Source: Notospermus geniculatus (taxonomy: Eukaryota > Nemertea > Pilidiophora > Heteronemertea > Lineidae). From it: DNA of 64,000 nt. Both the position numbers and the translations under genes were made by a program. The first letter of the stretch is position 1, and every line of letters starts with the position of its first letter. The notes below the pieces were generated by a model, which did no database searches, had not been told where the DNA came from, and saw nothing but the letters and a program-made list of their open reading frames with translations. The stretch lies in contig NMRB01001680.1 in the NCBI GenBank assembly GCA_002633025.1, positions 42,483 through 106,482 on the forward strand. Direction: 5' to 3'. Below are positions 54,965 through 64,000 of this stretch, piece after piece.

Positions 54965-56380
54965 ACATCAACGAGAAAATGATTAGGCACAGGCTAGACA
55001 TTGATGGTTTACAAATGTCTTGCATTTGTTTGAAGCAGAGTTAGGCTTGATTCATATTTAGACACCGAACCTCAGCATCTGATGGGGATCAAATTTCAAT
55101 GGCGACATTTTGTTTATTGCTTCATACCAGAGCACTCAGCCAGCGTTTGACACACCAGAATTAGGCAACCATTCATAGCTGCACAATAGAATAGGGCGCT
55201 GACTAAATTGTCCAGTGGGCCAAGGCATTGACTTTAAAAATCTGATTGCACGTTACTCGTGTCATCATTCATCAGACAGTCGCACGCAGATGCCGGCATC
55301 TGAAGATGAATCCAGCTCAACCTACTTCTTACCGTACTTAGATTGAGTTCATTCACGAGTTCACGATTGCAGTAAGGAATGACTTACAATCCCTGGTGAC
55401 TGGTCATCGATTGACGGAATAGGCCTAATAAGCCGCATTAGATTTCCATTGCGTGACACTTCCTTCATCTGACCAGGGTCAGGGATTCTATCTAAAGTTC
55501 TGCCGCAGTTAACACACGGCCTAAACAGCTAACAGACGGTAAAGCCTGCGCTGCCTATAGACCCCTTGCGCTTATCAGCCCAGGGTGTCAACATTAGCCT
55601 CGCCCTAGGGGGCCTAATGCATTTGTACAGTTGGTTCCTGTGCTTACCGTCGGCACAATGTACTAGGCCCAAGGTTTGTTTACACCTTCTGGCTGTAATG
55701 GCCGACTTGCGCAAGTGGTCTATAGGCCTACCGGTACGCGGTAGGCCTACTAAGTGAAGAATGACAAAGACAGCATAGGCCTATATGGCATGGGTGGGGG
55801 GGGGGGGTAGGCTAGCTGCCATGCCAAACTTGACGCACAGGATCGGAATGATTGAATGAATGCATATGAAATGTACACTCAGTGCAGTGCAGTGTACATA
55901 GGTAGGTCTACCGGTAGGAGGTTTAGGCTACTAAAAAAGTAAAAACGGGTTTTTACCCACCCTCGATCTCCTGCCGTAGTTTTGACATCTCACTCCTTAA
56001 GATAATGAGACCGATGGATGCTAAGTTACAGACCCTGCTGTAGGCCTACACAAACTTTACCTTTGATCGATATCACACTTTGAATTGTCAAAAAGAAAAA
56101 CGCCGGCATGGGCGCCGCCATGACAGCTGCCGATCTAGAAGTGGGTTTCCCTCCCCAAGAAATAGAAACATCCACCAGCAGATCAGCAGGGTGGCAAATC
56201 TTACATGGAACAGCTATTTAGTTTGTCAATTCTCCGCTAGGGGAGATTGAGTAGATATAAAACAGGAACGCAATGGGTAGATGTGAAACAGGAACTCAAT
56301 CGCGACACCAAGGTGGAACGACGGACAGGAGGTACCAAAAGTTTCCACACCATTTGGCCTGGTTTTGTTGATTTTAAAAG
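54965..56380. other. no gene recognised
   Basis: Upstream dynein exons would be expected here on the minus strand, but I found none. A poly-G tract is at about 55796-55807. Confidence 0.4.
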
Positions 56381-56384
56381 AAAA

Positions 56385-56450
56385 AGGACTATTTTGGCTA
56401 GTAAACGTCAGATCCCCGGTTCGATTCCCGCCTGGGACGACTTTTTTTCA
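56385..56450 (+). repeat. tRNA 3'-half-like sequence followed by a T run
   Basis: The B box GGTTCGATTCC (56419-56429) with CCCGCCTGGGACGAC and then a T run resembles the 3' half of a tRNA with a Pol III stop; no matching 5' half. Confidence 0.35.
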
Positions 56451-56817
56451 CCTCTTTTCCTGTCTCCTGTTTTTTCTTTTGGCCTTTTCTTTTTTTCCTG
56501 AAAATACTCTAAATCCACCCAACTCCAAATCCACCGAACAAAAATGTATCTGCTAAAATATGGACTTCTGTAATTTAGAAATTATTCTTATAGTACATGC
56601 AGCATTATTTTTATTATTCATGGTGCCGCTTGCAGAGAGGGCCACTCGCCAACATCTCCTCATGAATGAGGCCAACGCTCGCTGAGCAAGGCTGAATTTG
56701 TTCACTGCACATCCGAGTCCGGTCCGGCTGCGCAACAAAAATCTGCTCACAGACTCGCTCGCCAGGACGGATCGTTGCACAGAGAGCGGCTCGCCAAATA
56801 ACACCAGCCGTATATAA

Positions 56818-57245
56818 TCAGGTGAATTCGCAGTATGAAAAATAACGTTGTCGTAGTTAACGTTTAGGTCGTTTGATTTAGCCTGCCGCACACTGGAGCT
56901 ATCTGCTGAGCAAAAAGTTATTCGAGACCGTTTGCTGAGCAGGTAGCTCACCGAAAAATACGCGCACACGGGATCTCTCTGCCTCGCGCGGCAAAAAACT
57001 CACGGAAATTATGCGCACACGCGAGCTGTCTGCTGATGAGCAAACGGTCTCGAATAACGTTTTGCCCAGCAGATAGCTCCAGTGATCGGCAGGATTTAAA
57101 CTCCCTAATAACGTAAGATGCAATATTGTATTCATAACCTCGGACGAAGGAAAATCGCTCACACCAAGCTTAACTTTTATTAGCAAATAGGGAGTTTAAG
57201 AAATCAAACGGGAAACGTTATTTTTCATACTGCAAATTCACCAGA
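56818..57245. mobile_element. foldback element with AACGTTATT-type ends
   Basis: Outer arms GTATGAAAAATAACG and CGTTATTTTTCATAC; inner arms ACTGGAGCTATCTGCTGAGC...TTCGAGACCGTTTGC and their inverse at about 57035-57085. Confidence 0.8.
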
Positions 57246-57249
57246 TTGT

Positions 57250-58865
57250 ATCGTGCGTAGACATAATAACGTTAGTCGTATTAAAGTTAACGTTTATCGT
57301 TTGATTTCTTAAACTTCCTAGTATGCTTTAGCTAACGTAACCGTTATGAATGTTGTGTAATAAAAATCGATACTGATCGATCGACCTCTTGCTTTCTACC
57401 TACATCCTGTAAACTATCCCAGCGATGTTTTACAGAGACGAACTCTGGCCACCAGAGAGTTCAGATGTATTTCTGTCGGAGATTGAGATATCTTACATGG
57501 ACTGACGATCAGAACGAGATAGATAGAGGTAGAGAAACTGGATTCACGAGTCACTGATCAACGGATGAAGATTGCACTCGGAATATCTTAGACCCCTCCC
57601 TCTCAGATACCTCCCTGCTAGACTGGATATCATAAGCTGAACGAGAGGGGCCTAAATCACGTGACTGAAGAAGCAACTCTTTCAAAGAAGGGTCATACTG
57701 GACGATGTTCTTGAATAAAATCCGGCGCTGGAGTTCTTGGAGTAGATACTGCAAAAAGTTCTTTGCTTCAAGATTTTATTGGATCTGTAGTTTTTGAAGA
57801 TTAGAAAAAAGAAGTGTTTTGGTGGTGGAACCCCCTGACACATTTAGGATTAGTTTACGCGTGCATTTCTTCCGGCAGACGATAGTAAAAGGATACGGGG
57901 TAATCGGTATATGAAAGTTCATCCCTCGGCCTGTCGGGGACTAACCTGGAATTCAAGTATTTAGAAGGTGAACAGGAAATGGTGTTTCATACGTCAGAAT
58001 GTATAGGCCTATCGATCTTGATGCGGTTCAACTACAGTTAGGTAGTTAATCACTTTGGGAAAGGTACACTTCGTGGATGGCCTAGAGGCAGAGTGACCAT
58101 CAGTGACCGACGCGTTGGACAACGCTCTAGCGACTGCGCGTGACGAAAAAAACTGCTTTCCGCATCGATGATTACTGGTAGTTAACGGATTGTTGAAGTA
58201 CAGAATTAAACCAAGCCGAGGCTGCATCCACGTTTTTGTGTCGCTGCAATCAACGAAGTCGAGAGTACACCTATCTAGTCAGCGAGTTGTCGCTTTCAGA
58301 AGAGGTAATTGACCGTTTGATTGGTGCGACTCGGTTTCACTGTCAAGGGAAACATTGCTTGGATACTAAATTGTTGATTTGTTGAGATTTTCTGGGTTTA
58401 TTATCGATCGAGAACACGTTTTGCCGGGATTTACCAACCAGTGGCGGTTCTTTCGTGCATTAACAGGTAAGTTTGCACGGCAGCAGCTGCTGACTTGGCA
58501 CGGGGCATCGATTTTTACCATGAAGTATGGACTGTAGTCCATAATTAAAACACGTTACCATTAGATATGCAGAATGAAAACCACACCTCGAGTTAGAAGC
58601 AGTGTCGGCAATGGTTTGCCAGAGAAAAGGATGATAGAGTGTCGATGTTGGATCAGCATGCAATAGACAAGTAGGCTTACCGTTGGCCCTAGGCGACTCT
58701 TTTTGGTCCTGACGTAACGTCGGGAGCATAGTTGTAGTTATATAACCAATTCGTGAGAGGGTATACCTGCACCATTAGGGGTTGGGCAAAGTTGTTCAAA
58801 ACACAGTTGTGCTATTTTGGCGTCATCTGATGGAAATAACGCCAAGACAGCAAAACACCGTCACG
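57250..58865. other. no gene recognised
   Basis: Several short frames, no recognisable domain. The text around 57380-57800 has a cDNA-like look (no repeats) but no supportable exon. Confidence 0.35.
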
Positions 58866-58869
58866 TTTA

Positions 58870-59040
58870 TTAGTGAGCTTAAGAAACCATACGTTAACGT
58901 TAACGCTAACGCTAACGTTAATGACATCATTTTGACGTCACATCGAATGAATCTGTTGCATTTCTTCTAGTGGTGACGTCATTTTGACGTACATGTAATT
59001 AGCGTTAGCGTTAACGTTTGGTTTCTTAAACTCGCTAGTG
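58870..59040. mobile_element. hairpin MITE rich in AACGTTAACGCTAACG
   Basis: TTAAGAAACC...ACGTTAACGCTAACG at the left and CGTTAGCGTTAACGTTTGGT...TTAA at the right are inverted repeats, with TGACGTCA on both inner flanks. Confidence 0.8.
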
Positions 59041-59099
59041 ACAAACGTACCGTACGCTGTTTTGAACAACATGACCCTGGCCAATACGAAGAGGCATCT

Positions 59100-59272
59100 T
59101 CCCTTAGCAGGGCGTTGGTCTCGTTCCTCTTCATACACTCGCAGTGAGTAGATGAAGAGGAATGAGGTAAAAACCCCTGCTGTGGGAGGTTGTGCTTTGG
59201 TCTCGCTCCTCTTCATACACTCGCCGTGGATGAAGAAGAGCGACCAGAACCCTGCTGTGGGAGGATGAGAAG
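59100..59272. repeat. tandem duplication of about 85 bp
   Basis: 'ttggtctcg(c/t)tcctcttcat' with the following 'ctgctgtgggagg' occurs twice in direct order; each unit is itself a small hairpin. Confidence 0.75.
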
Positions 59273-59639
59273 AGGAGACGCATGGCGATTTAAAAAGGTC
59301 TGATAGCAACACACTTCAGCACTTTTGTTTCTCATACAGGCACGGAAATGGCCAAGTGTGCTGTGGCCGGCAACCACCATTCACCACGGAAATTCTGTGA
59401 CCACGAGTTGTCACAAGTTGCCGAGAATTAAAGAAAAAGAATTGATGTTCAACGACATCGTAGGAGTCATGAATGTGTGTGTCTAACTTTTGGATGCCGA
59501 TGAATTGTCATCATACATGTACCATAAAAACATGAAAAATTACTAAATATCACCAAATAACACGTGAAAAAAATATTTGATAATGAAAAAAAAATTGTTG
59601 CGGGAAAGAGACGCGTCGAAGGAGAGTTCGCGAATGCCG

Positions 59640-59725
59640 CCATCCGGCATTATGCCGGACGGCGCCGTTCGCGAACTCGCCTTCGTCCCACCGCTTTCCC
59701 AACTGAGCTAAAGTGGAACACTCCA
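59640..59725 (-). repeat. tRNA 5'-half-like sequence fused to a palindrome
   Basis: On the minus strand TAGCTCAGTTGG (59710-59699) is a perfect A box with GTTCCACTT upstream and AAAGCGGTGGGACGAAGG downstream. It then runs into a palindrome around CCGGCATAATGCCGG instead of a T arm. Confidence 0.45.
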
Positions 59726-59729
59726 CATC

Positions 59730-60620
59730 CATTGGAGATTCCGCCTAAAGGAAAGGCACCTCTAAAACTCGTGTTGACCTGGCCTGATTCTACCAAGAAT
59801 TCCCTGAGGTGGCCAGCACTTTCGTTATCAGTGAATGGTTAGAAGAATCTCGTAGCCATCTGCCAGACCACCTTACTGCTAACTCGGATCGATGACTCAT
59901 CGATATGAACCGAAGTAGTCGGATTGCACTCGTGCTAACTCAAGATACCATGATATAGATTGCACCATCTGAGAGGTTAGGCTACCCACAACCCATCAGG
60001 CAATGGTGCAAATCCGTTTTCTTGTAAACCAGGTCGCAGCACAAAGAAATCAAACGGGTTCAGCCAACAAATTTAGCATTTTATGAATGTGGACAGTATC
60101 CCTTTAAACTTCAACATGAGTGGAGTTTAGTGTGTTCGTGTTCCCCTTGCCATGCTTGTAAGAACGAGGGTTCGAGCCCAGCAGTGTTTTTTTGTCGAAT
60201 TTAATGATGCGGTGATAATTTTTTCCTATCCCAATTGGCGGAAACTGTAGTTTTAAAACATCATCATGTCGACGAAATGAGCGCGTGCGTATTTCGTGAT
60301 GGTGTTTACGGTTCATGGAACGATGACAAAGTCCATTGAACTAGGGACCTTGATAATTGAAAAGCTTTTGTCCTGTCCCAGTCCCATGTGACCTTGACAT
60401 TGGGAGAGGCAGGTTGATGGAAATTCAAGAATGATTCAATCAATACGACTCTATAGCAACAAATGGCTGGGACAACAAAACGGCAATTTACACCGGCGAA
60501 AAACGCTGTGCAAATAGTTGAAATTGCCGGAATCAAATTGTAGATCTAATGTCGTCACGGGTTGAAAGGAAAATGTGGTTGGTGAAAAACTGATGTTGGG
60601 ATCCAGCTCATTATACTTCT
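59730..60620. other. no gene recognised
   Basis: A weak tRNA-like B box (GGTTCGAGCCC, 60169-60179) without paired arms is the only item noted. Confidence 0.35.
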
Positions 60621-60621
60621 A

Positions 60622-60705
60622 GTAGCTCGACTTGAAAGTGCCAGCCTGAAGAAGACCCCGGTTGGGGTCGAAAATTTGCGAAATTTCTGGAGAACGACTT
60701 GGGTT
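60622..60705 (+). ncRNA. copy D of the GACCCCGGTTGGGGTC repeat: candidate hammerhead-like ribozyme
   Basis: Order on the plus strand: GTGCCAGC, CTGAAGA (60646-60652), A, GACCCC-GGTT-GGGGTC, GAAA, ATTT, GC, then TTTCTGGAGAACGACTT. CTGAAGA fits CUGANGA, the stem with GGTT loop would be stem II, GAAA is the conserved box, AATT followed by T could be a minimal stem III and cleavage site, and CCAG/CTGG flanks could form stem I across an internal loop. One unpaired A between CTGAAGA and the stem departs from the textbook form. Hammerheads are known in Penelope-like elements; no such protein is coded nearby. Confidence 0.4.
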
Positions 60706-61094
60706 ATTATGGCACGTGTCTCTTGGTGTGCTTACACAGAGCAGGAACTATTCCAGAGAGAAATGGGTTCTCTCAGTTACCTGCTATCATCATTCACCCC
60801 GTTCACACACCCAAGAAAGATCATGTTTTTCTAGCGTAAATAAGCCAATTAAACACAAGGTTCAAGTTCATTAACCAACCTTCCAAGAGGAAGAACATTA
60901 TTCATTTCTGGCGGGTGAGATATATAGTGGAAGTATTAAAGCAGTGGCAACAGACTACTCGAGTGAACCGGGGAAGTTCGGCGCATCAACAGGTCTTGTG
61001 GTACCATCTTGTAAATCCCACAAACCAAGGGCGTTTTGAAAAATCCCGCCACAGGTTACACGTGTCTGCCCGGCGCGGATCGCCTTTTGCTCAA

Positions 61095-61208
61095 CAGGGC
61101 CCTGTTTCATAAAGTGACTTTAAACTAATGGTGCCTTCAACCAAATGGAAAATGCATTGAAGTTGATAGTACCATTAGCTTAAAGTCACTTTATGAAACA
61201 GGCCCCTG
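61095..61208. mobile_element. hairpin MITE with CAGGGCCCTGTTTCATAAAG ends
   Basis: CTGTTTCATAAAGTGACTTT at the left and AAAGTCACTTTATGAAACAG at the right, the latter followed by GCCCCTG; inner arms AATGGTGC/GTACCATT also pair. Confidence 0.88.
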
Positions 61209-61209
61209 A

Positions 61210-63000
61210 TCTGTAAAATCGGCCGTGAAACTCTGAAATTTGGAGGAAATCATTGAAAGTCACCGCAGATTTCAATGTTTCTACCACAGGGCGTCCCCTC
61301 TTTTTCCCAAATCCTGGACCCGCCCCTGTCTGCTACAAACCACTGGGACCTGTAAGAGAGTTTGTAGCTGAGGAGCCAACCGTATGCGCGTTACTTTTGA
61401 AGGGACCAATCAGAGCGCTTCTTACTCTTAAAGGACTAATCATAATGCATGCTACTGTGTGAAGGAACCAACCACAGTGCATGTTTAAGGACGAATCAGA
61501 GTCGTGTTTACAGTCGGATCCAATCGGAGCACTTTGTTAGGGCTGTATGCAAATGGATGCCGAATGAAACAAGGTGTTTTCAGTACCGACCAGCCTCAGG
61601 CATTTTGGCTTAATGTTGTCGGCTGATTTCATGCACTGAACTTAGGTTATCTATCCGGCTAAAGTTTCCAGTTGAGTTCAGAAGCTCTAACAATCATGAA
61701 GGAATACCGAGAACCAGGTAATCCAAATAGACCATTATTTTCAAAGAACATCCGCCGGGGTGATGGAAAAACATACACACAAGTTCTTCCGAGTATCAGC
61801 TGACCTTGGCCTGTGCACAGGAATAAGGCGAACTTTGGAAAAACAACCTGTCCGAGGCCTTCTTTCAAATTTGATCGGTCGCCATTTTTTTGGGAAACCC
61901 ATATGACGAGTCGACACGTGACATTACCGCCGAAGCGTGGCCTGAGTTTGGTAGTGTCTCATTTTCGACGAATAAGAGAAGTCCTGAGATTTGGCGCGTG
62001 TTCCAGAAAGAGGCTCTGGGTGCAGGATGGCAAGGATACCTGCTTCCCACTGTGCCTTGCGCGAGCTCTGGACATCCTACCACACACAATAGCAATCTCC
62101 TACGCAGAGGTCAGACGGTTTCACCTAACTGACTCTGCCTTCATCGTATCGTACATGTACTTCTTTTCGCGTAGGAATGACGTCATTCAAGATGGCTGCC
62201 TCCATGGTAGCACATGGTTATGTCTACCTCTTAAAATCACCTAATCACGTGAACAAATTCGCAAAAACTGCAGGCCCGTCGATAAGGTTGGTTCTAAAAT
62301 GGAAACTATTTCTGCCGGAACGGCAAGACCGAAGCACGCCATACGTGTAATTCGCCGCAAAAAAGTGCAACACAAAATAATGAACAAAAGTTTCAAAATC
62401 ATGGTAGTTTTGGTGTTTTGGTACATTTCTCAACTTGTTGGTAAGATTACGATTTTATAAGGTGTAAAAACTAGCTGTAGGTTGGTTTGTTATTCATTCT
62501 GCTCATTCCGAGCAGAAGTGATGAGGGCGAATGAAGCCAGAGGTACAAGTGGAGCAAACCGAAAACACGGAACGCCGTATACCTCTGGGCTAGCGAGTTT
62601 GATACAACAGAAACGAAACGTAATTGAATCGATTTCGGTGGATTCTTGCGTAGTTGAATACCTTATCGCTCTATCGTCAAGACCATTTCAATCAATCACC
62701 AAACCACATCCAGTGCAGCCTAATAAGATTTACGGAGCCAATAATTCATTAATTACTTAGATAAACCTTGGAGTTTTCATTTCCAACGATCTCACCGCGG
62801 GGTGTGGTGTTTTTTCAGTTGAAACCATGGAGAGAGCAAAACCAGGTAATTTAAAGATCCGCGTTTAAAGTCTTTGATATCTTTTCATGATTTTCTTTCA
62901 TTACAGAAATAAAGATGCCTCTTCATCGGTGACGGTAGCACTGGAAAGAGTAACGAGGTCGATCCGAACCCGCAACCCTACCAACACGTAAAACTACACC
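61210..63000. other. no gene recognised
   Basis: 61370-61530 contains degenerate repeats of 'accaatcagagcgct'-like words. A plus-strand frame at 62482-62760 has a plausible protein-like middle (LASLIQQKRNVIESISVDSC) but no family. Confidence 0.35.
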
Positions 63001-63009
63001 AGCATAACA

Positions 63010-63087
63010 ATGGCGGACGCGGCTCCGTACGCATCAGGGAAGTACAGCAGAGTGTCTACAGGGAGTGACGGGAAAGTCGAAAAACAG
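63010..63087 (+). CDS. probable first coding exon of an unknown gene
   Basis: ATG at 63010 in the context AACAATGG is followed by 26 codons (MADAAPYASGKYSRVSTGSD, then GKVEKQ) and a donor CAG/gtaaaa, phase 0. An upstream acceptor (tttcattacag, ending about 62907) would give a short 5' UTR exon. The composition (Ala/Ser/Gly/Lys, no hydrophobic segment) suits a cytosolic N-terminus. No continuation is identified before the window ends, so the product is unknown. Confidence 0.5.
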
Positions 63088-63089
63088 GT

Positions 63090-64000
63090 AAAACATGGTA
63101 GAAACGTCCGTGTTTGAGGAAAATATGAAACGATATCCAGACCTCCCTTGGCCATTCGAATTGGGGCGGCCTAATAAAGCTGCCCCCCTGAACCGTAAGG
63201 AAGCAACTACATGTAACATCCATTCTTCCGAGATAGTTCAGGGATAGTTCCCTAGCTTCAGAACCAGGTGGGAAGTTTTGAGCCCATAACTTTTGTCCAA
63301 TGGATACTGCAGCTGTATAAATGGAACGTCAACGACAGAAATATTTGAAAGCCAGGCCTTGGAACGTCTTGACCCCAGCGCTAAGCTATTAACCCTGAAT
63401 AAGCGCGTCGCTGATTGGTACTTCAAGTCATTGACATTGTTAAAGCACATGTTTGGTTGTTTTGACTTGGCACGTGATCGCATGAAAATCACGATATTGA
63501 GCGTGAGGGGTGAGAGAGTAGGCCTGCTTTTGACCGCTGACAATGTCATAGTGGGTCACTGGATGGTTTTTTAAGGATGTCGACAAGGTGATTGGTACCA
63601 GTAATCATTTACGCCTGGTTCGGGTCATTCCTTTGGCGGTACAGCTTTAACTCAGAGCACATCCGTCTTTTCCATTTACCCTTTGTTTACCAATAACCAT
63701 GATCGATCGACTTGGGGCACGGATGTCGGGTAAACATTTGAAAGTTTGCCGTAAAATGGTCAATAAACATGCCTCCTTCGATCTGAGAGCAACATTGTTA
63801 CAAAGTCATAAACACGTGCTAAATCATTTCTGATGAAGGTGGTAGGTTTTTGCTCACCGAACCTCCGGCAACCCATGCCTTGCCAAGATTTTTGAAGCTT
63901 TTCGCAGCCCGTATCCCGCTGACGAAGCTCCGAAGAGACTTGCCCCGCTCTCGCAACTCACATTTGGCTACCAAGAAACATTGCCCCCCCCCCCCCCCCC
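63090..64000. other. presumed intron; ends in a C homopolymer
   Basis: Overlapping frames on both strands at 63238-63574, none convincing. The last bases are a C run that may mark a contig or read edge. Confidence 0.4.

Noticed and set aside
58870-59040. Telomere-like repeat from the AACGTTAACGCTAACG run
   Set aside because: Too short, and mirrored in the opposite arm; it is the stem of a hairpin MITE.
63238-63574. Second exon of the 63010 gene
   Set aside because: Frames on both strands are open, but I found no acceptor in the right phase and no domain.

Overview
The window is nuclear DNA of an animal. Genes are split by GT-AG introns, mobile elements are numerous, and two long runs of N (5187-6000, 37024-37497) plus single N's (8785, 14444, 17715, 52416) point to a draft assembly. 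The frequent palindrome TAGGCCTA, ACATGTA runs, a NACHT/WD-type gene and an axonemal dynein gene fit an invertebrate deuterostome (echinoderm, hemichordate or cephalochordate). That placement is an inference; the species cannot be named from this sequence.

Host genes are sparse. Recognised: the 3' end of an uncharacterised gene with a basic tail (1-798, +); two exons of a NACHT/WD-repeat (NWD-like) gene flanking an assembly gap (7030-6398 and 3688-3486, -); a complete four-exon Myb/SANT-like DNA-binding gene (10593-13284, +); a rhodopsin-like GPCR truncated by a gap (36237 onwards, +); two C-terminal exons of an axonemal dynein heavy chain, broken by frameshifts (54961-53004, -); and a probable first coding exon (63010-63087, +). 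A Kolobok-like transposase lies at 9002-9909.

Most of the rest is mobile DNA. The centrepiece is a tyrosine-recombinase retrotransposon of Ngaro/PAT type on the minus strand (24774-30164), with gag (containing an apparent intron), RT-RNase H and recombinase, bounded by split direct repeats. Others are nested LINE fragments (45040-46860), a decayed LINE RT (2612-3013), a mariner-like element with two elements nested in it (43162-44789), giant foldbacks (33722-34735, 41806-42917), several TTAA-flanked MITEs, a Polinton/adintovirus-like structural-gene fragment with an internal stop (19980-20609), tRNA-like pseudo-promoters and minisatellites.

Least explained are: (a) a repeat present at four loci (22950, 47716, 52540, 60622) whose core reads like a hammerhead ribozyme; (b) a 1.18-kb TIR-bounded element (49107-50285) holding a TATA box, a 60-codon ORF, an AATAAA and an inverted copy of the ORF's 5' half; (c) a 2-kb field of TCTCA-Nx-TGAGA palindromes (30310-32380); and (d) a 44-bp doubly palindromic satellite (3031-3430). 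The elements do not form one pathway. The TTAA-flanked MITEs may have been mobilised by a transposase like the Kolobok-like one seen here.
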